Shown: positions 1 through 12,395 of the stretch, piece by piece
Layout: each line of letters begins with the position of its first letter
Numbering within the stretch: position 1 is the first letter of the stretch
From: Siphonodentalium dalli
Lineage: Eukaryota > Mollusca > Scaphopoda > Gadilida > Siphonodentaliidae
DNA: 64,000 bases
Direction of reading: 5' to 3'
Assembly (NCBI GenBank): GCA_032622095.1
Contig: CP136061.1
Coordinates: forward strand, 255,889,582-255,953,581
The notes under the pieces: model-generated
The model's input: the letters and a program-made list of their open reading frames with translations, nothing else
Told to the model about the DNA's origin: nothing
The model's database searches: none
Translations under genes and position numbers: made by a program

Positions 1-430
1 AGAATGAGGTCCACAGAGGTTGAATTTAGTGACGTTATCCCGCATAGCGGGCTAGCATCACCAAATTCACCCTCTGGGGACCTCATGCTGCTTAGCCTTA
101 GGCCTCATCTTCTCTGGAAAGTTTCTTTATTATAAAATTTCCATAGAATCTTCACATAGATACTATTTCTTTTTTAGTTTAGTTTCTCTAAATCACCTAA
201 TTAGCAGATGATACATTGCATAAATGAGGTTCCCAATGGGTGTACATCACAATATTCATCATTTGGGAAATTGAGACTGAGTCTATTCTCCCATAGCAGA
301 TGAAGCCATGTAGAATGAGGTCCCCAGAGAGTGAATTTAGTGATGCTAGCCCACTGTGCAGATAGCATCACTAAATTCACACTCTGGGGACCTCATTCTG
401 CAAATGACAGGCACACTAAACTCAGGCTTG
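1..430. mobile_element. MITE family A, copy 1, cut by the window start
   Basis: The piece holds two hairpin modules (1-90 and 311-403) joined by a spacer with the same motifs as the full copy at 56363-56755. Its right end is the reverse complement of CAAGCCTGAGTTTAGTGTGC, which is the outer inverted repeat of that full copy. Each hairpin is a near-perfect palindrome around GCATAGCGGGC or a similar centre. The left terminus lies outside the window. There is no coding capacity. Confidence 0.75.
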
Positions 431-1039
431 GCAACATCATAATTCTGCCTGTGCATACCCCTTTACATGGAATGATAACATCCATGAAAGATCAGTTGAT
501 TTTATGATATCATTCCATATCTATACTACATATCTATACTACATATCTATACTACTCTCAGATGCCTAATAATAGTGTCAGCAGTCAGCACGATTGTCAT
601 TGAGACTTAAAGTGAAATTGCCATCACTATTTTTAATTTCAGCCTAAATCCTCCCCATCACTATTATTAGGCCATCACGGTTATTAGGCACATGAGATAC
701 AACCATTATAAGCATATTGTGAATTTCTTAGTTAAATTTTTCATTTATTTTCCCAAAACACTTCACTAAAAAAGTCTAAACCCAATTAATTCCTTCCTTG
801 GTCTGTTGATTGTTAGCAATTTTATGACCGTTAGCATGATAATGTGCACAAACGTCAACAATTTCCATACATATTGGGTATATGGATCTTTCACAATAAT
901 ATCTTGATTGACTTCAAAAAACAGGTTTGTCCGATTTTTAGCTCAACTTTACTTTGTAAAGTTTGAGCTATTGCCATGGCTTTGTCGTCCGTCGTCCGTG
1001 TGTACGTGTGTGCGTGTGTACGTGTGTACGTAAGGCGTC
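431..1039. other. AT-rich non-coding stretch
   Basis: No gene is seen. It holds a triple repeat of a CATATCTATACTA-like motif near 520-553 and degenerate text around 850-1020 resembling the lead-in to the following satellite, ending in a (GTGTGTACGT)-rich stretch. Confidence 0.5.
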
Positions 1040-4000
1040 AACAATGCAGGCTACAGGTCGTACCTTTGGTCGGATCATTATGAAATTTGTCATAGCTGTT
1101 GACATCAACATTTAGACCAGAATGATTAATTTTGGGGTCATACGGAAAAAAAACATGGCCGCCAGCAGCCATCTTTGATTTCAAAATTCAATCCATTAGC
1201 ACGGGCTACAGGCCGTACTGTTTGTCTGATCATCATGAAATTTTTCATGGATGTTAATATTGACATGTAGATGGGAACGAGTAATTTTGGGGTCATTCGG
1301 TCCAAAAACATGGCCGCCAGCAGCCATCTTGGATTTTACTCTTTGTATGACTAAATTCTTTAGCACGGGCTACAGGTCGTATTTTTATTCTGATCATCAT
1401 AAAATTTGTCAAGAATGTTAATAATGACATGTAGATGGGAACGAGTCATTTTGGGGTCATTCGGCCAAAAAACATGGCCGCCAGCAGCCATCTTGAATTT
1501 TACTCTTTGTATGACTAAATCCTTTAGCACGGGCTACAGGTCGTACCTTTAGTCTGATCATCATAAAATTTGTCATGGCTGTTGAAATTGTAATGTAGAT
1601 GGGAACGAGTCATTTTGGGGGCACTCGGACAAAAAACATGGCCGCCAGCGGCCATCTTGGATTTCAAAATTTAATCCATTAGCACGGGCCACAGGTCGTA
1701 CTATTCGTCTGATCATCATGAAATTTGTCATGGATGATAATATTGACATGTAGATGGGAACGAGTAATTTTGGGGTCATTCGGCCAAAAATCATGGCCGC
1801 CAGCAGCCATCTTGGATTTTACTCTTTGTATGACTAAATTCTTTAGCACGGGCTGCAGGTCGTACCTTTAGTCTGATCATCACAAAATTTGTCATGGATA
1901 TTAACAATGACATGCAGATGGGAACGAGTAATTTTGGGGTCATTCGGTCCAAAAACATGGCCGCCAGCAGCCATCTTGGATTTTACTCTTTGTATGACTA
2001 AATTCTTTAGCACGGGCTACAGGTCGTATTTTTATTCTGATCATCATAAAATTTGTCATGAATGTTAATAATTACATGTAGATGGGAACGAGTAATTATG
2101 GGGTCATTCGGCCAAAAAACATGGCCGCCAGCAGCCATCTTGAATTTTACTCTTTGTATGACTAAATCCTTTAGCACGGGCTACAGGTCGTACCTTTAGT
2201 CTGATCATCATAAAATTTGTCATGGCTGTTGAAATTGGAATATAGATGGGAACGAGTCATTTTGGGGGCACTCGGACAAAAAACATGGCCGCCAGCGGCC
2301 ATCTTGGATTTCAAAATTTAATCCATTAGCACGGGCCACAGGTCGTACTATTCGTCTGATCATCATGAAATTTGTCATGGATGATAATATTGACATGTAG
2401 ATGGGAACGAGTAATTTTGGGGTCATTCGGCCAAAAATCATGGCCGCCAGCAGCCATCTTGGATTTTACTCTTTGTATGACTAAATTCTTTAGCACGGGC
2501 TGCAGGTCGTACCTTTAGTCTGATCATCACAAAATTTGTCATGGATATTAACAATGACATGCAGATGGGAACGAGTAATTTTGGGGTCATTCGGTCCAAA
2601 AACATGGCCGCCAGCAGCCATCTTGGATTTTACTCTTTGTATGACTAAATTCTTTAGCACGGGCTACAGGTCGTATTTTTATTCTGATCATCATAAAATT
2701 TGTCAAGAATGTTAATAATGACATGTAGATGGGAACGAGTCATTTTGGGGTCATTCGGCCAAAAAACATGGCCGCCAGCAGCCATCTTGAATTTTACTCT
2801 TTGTATGACTAAATCCTTTAGCACGGGCTACAGGTCGTACCTTTAGTCTGATCATCATAAAATTTGTCATGGCTGTTGAAATTGGAATGTAGATGGGAAC
2901 GAGTCATTTTGGGGGCACTCGGACAAAAAACATGGCCGCCAGCGGCCATCTTGGATTTCAAAATTTAATCCATTAGCACGGGCCACAGGTCGTACTATTC
3001 GTCTGATCATCATGAAATTTGTCATGGATGATAATATTGACATGTAGATGGGAACGAGTAATTTTGGGGTCATTCGGCCAAAAATCATGGCCGCCAGCAG
3101 CCATCTTGGATTTTACTCTTTGTATGACTAAATTCTTTAGCACGGGCTGCAGGTCGTACCTTTAGTCTGATCATCACAAAATTTGTCATGGATATTAACA
3201 ATGACATGCAGATGGGAACGAGTAATTTTGGGGTTATTCGGCCAAAAAACATGGTCGCCAGCAGCCATCTTGGATTTTACTCTTTGTATGACTAAATCCT
3301 TTAGCACGGGCTACAGGTCCTACTTTTAGTCTGATCATCATAAAATTTGTCATGAATGTTAATAATGACATGTAGATGGGAACGAGTCATTTTGGTGTCA
3401 TTCGGCCAAAAAACATGGCCGCCTGCAGCCATCTTTGATTTTACTCTTTGTATGACTAAATCCTTTAGCACGGGCTACAGGTCGTACCTTTAGTCTGATC
3501 ATCATAAAATTTGTCATGGCTGTTGAAATTGGAATGTAGATGGGAACGAGTCATTTTGGGGTCACTCGGACAAAAAACATGGCCGCCAGTGGCCATCTTG
3601 GATTTCAAAATTTAATCCATTAGCACGGGCCGCAGGTCGTACTGTTCGTCTGATCATCATGAAATTTGTCATGGATGATAATATTGACATGTAGATGGGA
3701 ACGAGTAATTATGGGGTCATTCGGCCAAAAAACATGGCCTCCAGCAGCCATCTTGGATTTTACTCTTTGTATGACTAAATCCTTTAGCACGGGCTACAGG
3801 TTGTACCTTTAGTCTGATCATCATAAAATTTGTCATGAATGTTAATAATGACATGTAGATCGGAACGAGTCGTTTTGGGGTCATTCGGCCAAAAAATATG
3901 GCCGCCAGCAGCCATCTTTGATTTTACTCTTTGTATGACTAAATCCTTTAGCACGGGCTACATGTCGTACCTTTAGTCTGATCATCATAAAATTTGTCAT

Positions 4001-4560
4001 GGCTGTTGAAATTGGAATATAGATGGGAACGAGTCATTTTGGGGTCATTTGAATAATCTTGGATTTCAAAATTTAATCCATTATCACAGGCCACATGTCG
4101 TACTGTTCGTCTGATCATCATGAAATTTGTCATGGATATTAATATTGACATATAGATGGGAACGAGTAATTTTGGGGTCATTCGGCCAAAAAACATGGCC
4201 GCCAGCAGCCATCTTGGATTTTACTCTTTGTATGACTAAATTCTTTAGCACGGGCTACAGCTCGTACCTTTACTCTGATCATCATAAAATTTGTCATGAA
4301 TGTTAATATTGACATGTATACGATGGGAACTAGTCATTTTGGGGTCATTCGGCCAAAAAACATGGCCGCCAGCAGCCATCTTGGATTTTACTCTTTGTAT
4401 GACTAAATTCTTTAGCACGGGCTGCAGGTCGTACCTTTAGTCTGATCATCACAAAATTTGTCATGGATATTAACGATGACATGTAGATGGGAACGACTCA
4501 ACTTGGGGTCATTCGGCCTAAAACATGGCCGCCAGCAGCCATCTTGGATTTTACTTTTCT
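1040..4560. repeat. ~160-bp satellite array with 647-bp higher-order repeat
   Basis: About 21 head-to-tail monomers of 153-167 bp, each holding ATGGCCGCCAGCAGCCATCT and AGATGGGAACGAGT. Monomer starts measured at ATGGCCGCC (1156, 1310, 1471, 1638, 1791, 1957, 2120, 2286, 2439, 2605, 2768) show spacings that repeat every four monomers. The blocks at about 1573, 2220 and 2867 are each 647 bp apart and nearly identical, so this is a true higher-order repeat. Later monomers (3500-4560) are more diverged. Short antisense open frames recur in each block but follow the repeat and are not genes. Confidence 0.9.
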
Positions 4561-5079
4561 CTTCATGTCTATAAACTAGTATTAGACATTCAACTTTCCA
4601 CATTCCTAATCGCTCCATTGACTGTAATACATTAAATTATTCCCTTTCCAAGTTGAGCTACAGTGTCATTGACACTTTCATTTAGTTGAGTTCAACTTAT
4701 GCTTTGGCAAGGTCGGCAGGCGGGTTGGCGGCCACCAGATAACTCAAATAAACGTCAACTGATTTAATTGATATTTGGTATATGGGTCTGTTGTATCAAT
4801 ATCTAGCTCGAAAACCGATTTTGATCCATCTGCAACCGTTGGCATGATAAATAAATTAATATATGGTCTATGCATCTGTTGCAACAATATCTAGCTCGAG
4901 TTCGAAAACCAGATTTGTCACATTTTTATGAGGCTTATTTGTCTATTTTTTGCAATTTTGATCATTGGCATGATAACTCAAACAAACGCCAACCGATTTC
5001 AACGATATTCAGTATATGAGTCTAGGAACACATCTAGATGGGAGCTGTCAAATTTGAAAAATTTTCAATAAAAAACATG
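4561..5079. repeat. Degenerate satellite flank
   Basis: Diverged repeats of a 'cgtcaacngatttnantgatatt..gtatatggg' type are seen three times (4750-5030). The sequence then resumes the satellite-like monomer that is interrupted by the hAT insertion at 5088. No gene is seen. Confidence 0.55.
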
Positions 5080-5087
5080 GCTACCGG

Positions 5088-6392
5088 CAGTGTTCACGCT
5101 GGACCGTAAAAAACTTTAGCCAAAAGTTTAGCCAAATGAAAATTTTATTAGCCAAATGAAAAAAACTTTAGCCAAATGTTTTTTGGCCAAATTAAAAAAA
5201 ACTTTGTCCAAATTAAATCATCGTTTTCTGGTCGGTTCACAATTAATGACTAAAACGTCAAATCTAACAGACACAGGTAAAATACACAATAATTTAAATA
5301 ATTTTTATGAACTAGAAGTATTTTTATATATATCATTTATTAAAAATGTATTAATCTTTATGTGAAAGAGTGATTTGGGGGGGGGAGGTAAACCGGGATT
5401 GTCCTTCTTAATGTTATTATTTTTTTTTTGTATATCAATATTTTTTTTTAAATCATTAAATATTTATCCTTGCGAAAATATTTAAGTGACATCTGGAAAC
5501 TAATAACTTAATATTGTTACGCCATTATCAAATTACAATCTGTCATAAAAGCATGCATATTATTTTGACTGTATCGGTATTGACGACAAATAGCCACAAA
5601 ATATCTGTCGTGATTCACATTTGGCTGATTAAGCTATTGTCTTACACTTGGTGCTCATAACCTCGACCGTCATAAATACAATGTCATCATAAACATGCAT
5701 TGTGCGGGAGTCCCGTGAGTGACCAGACAGACAATGGGGGATTAGGGGATTAAATGTAAAATAATAACCTTTTGCTGTTTCGTGCAGAGTGACGTAATCT
5801 TTCTCCAGATTAAAACAGCCTGTTACGAACAAATTGCTTATATACCAGCGTCAATGCACACTTTACAAAATATTGTTTTCTTCACATTGTCATGATTCAA
5901 CCACGGTCGGTTTAATGTCCATGCGTCTTTGAATGTCCGTCTTGTGAAAACTAAAGATGATTGCATATCACTGTGTGATCGCTTGGTTGATAGAGTTGTC
6001 GATTGGGTTTCCCTGTGTACTGTCCGCGATCGGGTTTCCCTTTGTATAGTCGGCAATATATTCCCACTTTCGATATTTTCGGACTAGATCGTTCATATCA
6101 CAGAATTGAAAACCCACTTGCCAAACTTTATGTTAGATTTGGAAATAAAAATATGTTTACTGTACACTAATTGTTAGAGCTTACCTTTTGCTGTTACTTT
6201 CGTCACCTAACTTCGTCTTGAATGTCGATCTATTGAGCGCTTTTATTAATTAGCTTTCTGACTCCATGCTTTCAGTCCCCATTTGGGGTAAAAAAAAGTT
6301 TAGCCAAAAGTTTAGCCAAATGAAATTTTTATTAGCCAAATTCGAAAAAGATTAGCCATTGGCTGATTTGGCTACCGACAGCGTGAACACTG
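5088..6392. mobile_element. hAT-like DNA transposon, 1305 bp
   Basis: The ends are perfect 14-bp inverted repeats, CAGTGTTCACGCTG at 5088-5101 and its reverse complement at 6379-6392. They are flanked by an exact 8-bp direct repeat GCTACCGG (5080-5087 and 6393-6400). Removing the element rejoins a satellite-like monomer. TTAGCCAAA-type motifs are repeated just inside both ends, as is usual for hAT subterminal regions. It carries a broken zinc-finger coding fragment on the minus strand and no catalytic domain, so it is non-autonomous. Confidence 0.9.
5629..6056 (-). pseudogene. Broken N-terminal zinc-finger region of a hAT transposase
   Basis: The upstream frame (6056-5838) ends in a stretch with the shape W-x7-PWL followed by IFCKVC. 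This is the pattern of the TTF/BED-like zinc finger at the start of ZMYM/ZNF862-type hAT proteins. After a stop near 5838 the similarity continues in another frame with FVTGC and a downstream His (5829-5760), so one frameshift separates the two halves. The RNase H-like catalytic core and C-terminal dimerisation domain are absent. It lies inside the 8-bp-flanked element at 5088-6392. The family assignment rests on motif shape only. Confidence 0.6.
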
Positions 6393-6400
6393 GCTACCGG

Positions 6401-7321
6401 CAGACATCTCAGATTTTACCCTTTGCATCACTAAATCCTTTAGCACACCCTACAGAGCATCGCTCATTCAATCATCACCAAACTTCATATGTATCCTCAG
6501 GGTGACTCTAGATGGGTGCTTACCATTTTAATTGAACCCATACCATGTACGGTACACATAATACCGACGTCCGGATCAAACATCCGTCATTCATCTGTAC
6601 ATATGTCTGTCCATCTGTCAGTCCCTCTGTCCATAGACACTTGCTATCAATTCAATTACTCAAGTATTTTTTATCGGATCATGTTCAAATTTTTTGTGCA
6701 TGTTTATGATGACACACCCCTCACCACATAGTTTTTAGTATCGATGAGTTGATTGGTTTAGAAATGATTAACACTTTCAATCTATACATGGTCATGTTCT
6801 ATCCGAGGCCATAACTCAAGTAGTTTTTGTCCGATTTCGTTCATATTTTATATGCAGGTTTATGATGACATATGCCTCACCTATAGTTTTTGGTATCGAT
6901 TGGTTGATCGGTGTAGAAATAATTAACTCTTTCACACCAATTCAATAAGTCAAATAATTTTCTTCTGATTTACCTCATATTTCTTACCTAGGTTTTCCTT
7001 AGCACACTCTTCATTTGTATGGATTTTGATTTTGATTAATTAACCCTTATACTCTTTAACCAAATGAACACTCTATTTGACAGTTTTATACCATTAATTA
7101 TGTGTGATGTCCTGTTTTGAAAATATGAAGATTTTATTGCAATAGTTGCATGTATTATAATGATATCAATAAATTACCATGTGCACATCCAATATCCAGA
7201 GTATATGAGAGTACATTTTATAGATGTTGTCATTTTATTAAATGAGTGATGACATATGGTACAGAGCTCTGGCTGGTGGTTAGATCGAGGCAAAGATAAA
7301 TAACAGTGGTGGCTGGCTTAT
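6401..7321. repeat. Degenerate ~140-bp tandem repeats
   Basis: After the hAT insertion the satellite-like text resumes. Three or four diverged monomers containing 'actcaagtantttt..cggat' and 'tttatgatgaca' then follow (about 6655-6780, 6810-6930, 6945-7060), with a further related unit at 8090-8260. No gene is seen. Confidence 0.5.
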
Positions 7322-7985
7322 TATGCCCCCGATCTCCGATGGAGATTTGGGGGTATATAGTGGAGCCCTCCGTCAGTCCGTCCGTACGAACGTTTCAACT
7401 CATAACTTTGGTTTCGCTAACTCAATTCAGTTGATCTTTGGTATGCTAATAGACCAGCCAGGGGGACAAGATTTCCCCATAACTGCGGTTTCGTCCGCCC
7501 ATTTTTTCCAGAGTTACGCCCCTTTTTGGACTTAGAAAATTGTTGACCCGTACGAACGTTTCAACTCATAACTTTGGTTTCGCTAACTCAATTCAGTTGA
7601 TCTTTGGTATGCTAATAGACCAGCCGGGGGACAAGATTTCCCCATAACTGCGGGCATACGAACGTTTCAACTCATAACTTTGGTTTCGCTAATTCAATTC
7701 AGTTGATATTTGGTATGCCGATAGACCAGCCGGGGGGACAATATTTCCCCATAGCCGTGGTTTCGTCCGCCCATTTTTTCCAGAGTTACGCCCCTTTTTG
7801 GACTTAGAAAATTCAGGTTTTCTGCTACTTTTTTGGGTTTCCAGATGATAACTTGATTTTGGATTGTTTACTCATGAATAACATAACTTTACAAAGTGCC
7901 ATTTAATAAGCATTTGCACAAAAATAAGAAAAATCCTCTCTGATTGTACAGTCGGGGGCGTTACCTCCGCCCAGCGGTGCACTTG
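7322..7985. mobile_element. Non-coding element with three internal repeats
   Basis: Begins with GCCCCCGATCTCCGATGGAG and ends near 'gggggcgttacctccgccc'. A block containing CGAACGTTTCAACTCATAAC occurs three times (7388, 7554, 7660), and GTTTCGTCCGCCCATTTTTT twice. The layout looks like a degenerate dispersed repeat. No open frame shows protein similarity that I recognise. Confidence 0.5.
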
Positions 7986-8380
7986 TTGTTTATCGTATTT
8001 GTCAAATTGATTAATGGCAGCATGAGACTCTTGTTTCTCCTATTCTTGTAATTTCATTACAGGGTGTGATAAGGGACCCCCTCACCTATATAAGTGTCTT
8101 CTATGTTCCATTGATCTGCTTAGAAAATAATTAACCCTTTCCAAGGTTCCCATAGACACATGCTATAATGTACATGGACTCTTCCTCATATTTCTTATCT
8201 ATGGTTATCTTGGCACACAATTCACTTCTATCAATTTTGGTATTGACTGATCAATTGATTTTTGAAAAATATATCAACCTTCAGACACATGCTTTCAATA
8301 TGAAATTAAAATAATGGCTGATAGCCAATATGATTTATCTATGCAATAATGAACTAACGAATAAAACAACTGTATATTCC
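7986..8380. other. Non-coding spacer
   Basis: AT-rich; holds one more degenerate monomer related to 6655-7060. Nothing else seen. Confidence 0.4.
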
Positions 8381-8930
8381 AGCCTGCGAGACAGTACCTC
8401 TATAAATCTGATACATGACATTTATAAACCAGCTCATACTAAGCCTGCGAGACAGTACCTCTATAAATCTGATACATGACATTTATAAACCAGCTCATAC
8501 TAAGCCTGCGAGACAGTACCTCTATAAATCTGATACATGACATTTATAAACTAGCTCATACTAAGCCTGCAAGACAGAACCTCTATAAATCTGATACATG
8601 ACATTTATAAACCAGCTCATACTAAGCCTGCGAGACAGTACCTCTATAAATCATACTAAGCCTGCGAGACAGTACCTCTATAAATCTGATACATGACATT
8701 TATAAACTAGCTCATACTAAGCCTGCAAGACAGAACCTCTATAAATCTGATACATGACATTTATAAACCAGCTCATACTAAGCCTGCGAGACAGTACCTC
8801 TATAAATCTGATACATGACATATATAAACCAGCTCATACTAAGCCTGCGAGACAGTACCTCTATAAATCTGATACATGACATTTATAAACCAGCTCATAC
8901 TAAGTCAATACCTCTATAAATTTGATATTG
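8381..8930. repeat. 61-bp tandem satellite
   Basis: About nine head-to-tail copies of a 61-bp unit beginning AGCCTGCGAGACAGTACCTC and ending near CAGCTCATACTA. The first starts are at 8381, 8442 and 8503. One copy near 8640 is internally deleted, and a GCAAGACAGAA variant occurs twice, suggesting block duplication. Units abut without spacers. Confidence 0.95.
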
Positions 8931-9575
8931 ACTTTATTCTAGTAGTTGAAATTATTCTATACAAATTATAGTCAGGCCTATTATATATGATTAATTCTTG
9001 GTATAAGTTAGTACATGCATGTAGAATTAAGTAGTTATTCCATAATGACATGTTGCGTTAAAGCATGACTTATGTGAACAATATTCAACCTGCTAAAAAA
9101 ATCCCCTCCTCTCTGCACCTTCCCACTAATCATCAATGTTTCATCCAGTTTTCTTTCTGGGGTTACATGCTTCAGTGCCTTTCAACAAATTTTAACTGAA
9201 GATTGTTGAGAATTTGTATGAAACAATCAATTGTCATATATGTCCAAAGCCATTTAATTTCTATTACTAGTAATCAACACCCCTAAACATATCAAATTGA
9301 GTTAATAAACATATTCCATACCATAAGTCTAAAAGACTTGGGGGTTAAAGTTGCCTATATTCGAGGAATCGTGTTTTTGAATGTTTGTTAGCCCACTATA
9401 AACCCAAGTTTGGTATGTTTTGTGAGCACGGTTTTGCAAGTTAATTAGGCTAATGACTCATTGAATAAAAATCAGCAACTTAAACTAATAGAAACTGGAA
9501 GAATAAAGTTCTAGTTGGGAGAATGAGATTGGGAATTGTCAGACTGTAAATTGGGAACTTTGGAATGTTTTTTTA
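8931..9575. other. AT-rich non-coding stretch
   Basis: No gene, RNA or clear repeat is seen. Confidence 0.4.
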
Positions 9576-9915
9576 TTATACGCCCGTTTGAAAAAAAACG
9601 GTCGTATTATGTAAATGGGTTGTACCGTCCATCGTCCGTCCGTCGTCAATCCTCTTTTGGTTTCCGGATGATAACTTTAGATTGAATCAAGTGAACTGAA
9701 CCAAATATGGTATGTTTGTTTACCACACCAAAATACAGATCAAGTTAGAATATGTGTTTCGTCCGCATGATTTTGACTGAGTTATGCCCCTTTTTGTCCC
9801 CCAAAAAAAAATTCAGGGGACTATTAAAATAGCCAGTGTCCATCCATCCGTCCGTCCGGAAATGGTTTCGGGATGATAACTTTAGTTTCGGTTATTAGAT
9901 CAAAAGAAAATTTCA
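9576..9915. repeat. Degenerate dispersed repeat(s)
   Basis: Starts with a small hairpin (ACGCCCGTTTG..A-run..ACGGTCGTATTAT). It continues with 'ccgtccgtcgtc', 'ttccggatgataactttag' and 'gagttatgccccttttt' motifs, echoing the element at 7322-7985 (which has 'gagttacgcccctttttgg'). A second start, 'ccatccatccgtccgtccgg', lies near 9840. Non-coding. Confidence 0.45.
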
Positions 9916-10919
9916 TAGGTAAACGTTGATCATAATATTTCGTAAGCGCAGTTCGACGAACACTCATTAAAATCATGTAACTACTCGTTTCAAATGATTT
10001 AAATTTTAAGAAAACGTTGGTGTGTGCAACAAAATATGATCATTTGTTTTGTTTGTACTCCAGGGCGCACCAGAATTTGTGTAAAAGTGTAGAAATATGC
10101 AAAAATCTGCAAAGACAATATTTATCAAAAGTGCCCAATTTATCGTCTAAAAACTCGTTTTAAAAGATGTACTTAGAAAAACCCTTTAGTAAGTATTTTA
10201 TAAAATGGTCAATTGTTGTGTTACAACATGTAAACATCCTTGTATTGATGTATATAATTATAAAATAGCCAAAAATGAGCGAAAACTGAGTGAAAATTAG
10301 CGAAAATTTACTTCGGTCATCCGTCGATGCTTCGGTCTGCAATATTCGCTCCGAAAGCTTTCTGATGGCCAGTTTTCGGGATATTCGCAAAGAAATATAT
10401 ATATTAGTTGCCCACAAGTAATAATCACTATTGCGTCCAAAATATCCTTTAATTTGGAGTTTACTCTAATACCGCCCAGCTGGGCACTGGGCAGCCCAGT
10501 TGGGCTTTTATACTATTTTTTCAAAATCGCCCAGCTGGGCTTTTATAGGGTCTCGATGTACAACATGTATATAGATGACAGGAAAATAATTTTCTACGGA
10601 ATTATTAACCCTTTCGACTTAGAACATTTCAACATTTAAAAAAATTTCTTTAACAAAGTGGCATCGACTTGCCACGTTGTTTACACTGTGGTTGGCCAAC
10701 CTTTTATTCATATTTTGCATCCTGCAGACCAAACATCTACATTTTCATTTTGTTTGAGGGGGAATTTTTATAATGACCCCGGCGCAAAGCTTGGGGTCGT
10801 GTATACATAACACAGCTATAAGTGGGATTTCCCACACCTGTTAACCTTTCATGCTGGAAGCTGCGCTGCTGCAACATTAAATACATATTATGTACTTGTT
10901 CGGTTACATGAAACTGATT
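9916..10919. other. Non-coding stretch with short palindromes
   Basis: Contains GCCCAGCTGGGC or close variants three times at 10472-10545 and a CCCCGGCGCAAAGCTTGGGG hairpin near 10778. Earlier exons of the CCDC51-like gene should lie upstream of 11512, but I could not identify them here. Confidence 0.4.
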
Positions 10920-11248
10920 TAGTATTCAGGTGCTATGCCAACTGGAGGAATGTAGCATTTTACTAACATAGCCGAAAATCTCAAGCAAATCGACCGTTGC
11001 CACTCCATGGAAATCATCGTCTGAACTATGCTCAATTGTAAATGTTTACTACTCGATTCGGGATGTACCTATCGGCGATAAACTAACGAAAACGATTTCG
11101 CCGGAGACAGTCACTGCATTTAATTAATATATAAGAATGACGGTGTGTGTTGTCAAATTACATATACTATTTGTAAAACAACTACTTTGAACAAGATTAT
11201 TCTGCATTTCTATTTGATCACCCTACTGGGGTGTTTCACATCACTTTA
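10920..11248. repeat. Upstream block duplicated at 14089-14423
   Basis: About 330 bp that align collinearly with 14089-14423 at roughly 80% identity by eye. Shared landmarks are GAGGAATGTAGCATT, ATCTCAAGCAAATCGAC, CTCAATTGTAAATGT and TTTAATTAATATATAAGAAT. It lies immediately 5' of the CCDC51-like exon region and may include intron or promoter sequence. Confidence 0.8.
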
Positions 11249-11254
11249 TAGATC

Positions 11255-11441
11255 CTTGGCCAGTGCATTCTCTTATATATGCAAGTCTCCCATAGGCAGC
11301 CTCGCATATATAAGAGAACAACCTGGTTTCCAAGGTCAAGGTAAATATTGTTAGGCCAATGTATTCTCTCATATATGCGAGGCAACCTATGGGAGACTAT
11401 CATATATGTTTGATGCCCAAACAAGAATGCATTGGCACAGT
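11255..11441. mobile_element. MITE family B, diverged copy
   Basis: Two hairpins of the family B type (CATTCTCTTATATATGC and reverse complement) flank a short centre, ending GCATTGGCACAG. It lies in the intron just upstream of the exon at 11512. Confidence 0.75.
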
Positions 11442-11511
11442 GTTTTCGCAAAATGTCAGGAAACCCCCGTCATGGAATGGTTATTAAATATTTCTATTTG
11501 ACATTTTTCAG

Positions 11512-12339
11512 GCCGAGAAAAGGTTTTTGCAGTCTCAGGAACTTCGGCGAAACCAGCAAACAGAACTATCAATTGTACAAGCAAGACTTAAAGAAATCGG
11601 AGCGGAACGAGAAAAAACAAATCGCGTTGAGCCAAAATATTTAGATCTTCTAACGGAAGAGCATGCTATGATCCGGCAGGAGAATAGCATCACAGAGGAA
11701 GTCATAAATATTGAGAAAGCAGAGCGGAACTTCTTCTCACAACTATCGGCAGCATTACGTGAGAGCCATGAAAAAGAACGGGCGAGAGCGGAGAAGACTA
11801 AATATTGGTCGATTATAGGATCTATGATTGGTGCCGTGATCGGTATCGTAGGAACGACAATCAATAACTACATTAGAATGAAAAATTTAACAAAAATTGT
11901 GTCTGGGTCAGCGGAAGTGAGCGACGAGTACAAGAAATTGACTTCTCAATGTTTAGATGCTCTCAAAGAGCAGTGTGATAATTATAGTAATGTGATAAAT
12001 ACAACACCCAATGGTGATAGTTTCACTGTGATAAACAAAGCTGATAGTGACCGTCTCATTAAAAGCACTAAGGAGATACTTGATATCACGAGGAAACAAC
12101 AGGGTTTGCTTGAGCAGGAGGTTAAATCCATCAATCTTTCTCGTTCTCCATCCAGTGAGCATCAGAATGATCGTACTGGAATGATGTATGAAGATGAAAA
12201 GCTTAAGCTTCTGTTTAAGGAAAATGAGCAGAAATTGCACAGGACTATAACATCCAGTGCCTTCCTATTGACTGCTGCTGTAACCGGGGTAACAACTGCA
12301 GCTATAGTGGTTACTTACTTTATAAGTAAGGCTGGGTAG
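11512..12339 (+). CDS. CCDC51: CCDC51/MITOK-like protein, terminal exon
   Basis: A single open exon of about 275 residues begins after a clear splice acceptor (pyrimidine tract then CAG at 11509-11511). The frame is open from the first base and ends at TAG 12337-12339. There is no ATG at the start, so 5' exons are missing. The first ~95 residues are charged and heptad-like (coiled coil). They are followed by KYWSIIGSMIGAVIGIVG, a glycine-rich membrane segment, at about residues 97-115. A long polar loop leads to a second hydrophobic helix near the C-terminus (about 247-270). This order (coiled coil, TM1 after KYW, loop, C-terminal TM2) is that of CCDC51, the pore-forming subunit of the mitochondrial ATP-sensitive potassium channel that works with ABCB8. 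The family call is from the KYWS/GAxIG motif and layout. The exon looks intact. Part of it around 12130-12183 recurs downstream as a tandem array. Confidence 0.75.
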   Translation, partial: AEKRFLQSQELRRNQQTELSIVQARLKEIGAEREKTNRVEPKYLDLLTEEHAMIRQENSITEEVINIEKAERNFFSQLSAALRESHEKERARAEKTKYWSIIGSMIGAVIGIVGTTINNYIRMKNLTKIVSGSAEVSDEYKKLTSQCLDALKEQCDNYSNVINTTPNGDSFTVINKADSDRLIKSTKEILDITRKQQGLLEQEVKSINLSRSPSSEHQNDRTGMMYEDEKLKLLFKENEQKLHRTITSSAFLLTAAVTGVTTAAIVVTYFISKAG

Positions 12340-12395
12340 ACACAATTATTCATTGTTAGGGAATATAGCATTCTAAAACCATGTCACTCTAAATT

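Noticed and set aside
1573-4618. Recurring 73-codon antisense frames beginning MIFGRMTPK
   Set aside because: They repeat with the 647-bp satellite block and degrade with it; no splice or domain evidence.
8381-8930. 61-bp repeats considered as a CRISPR array
   Set aside because: Units abut with no unique spacers and the genome is eukaryotic.
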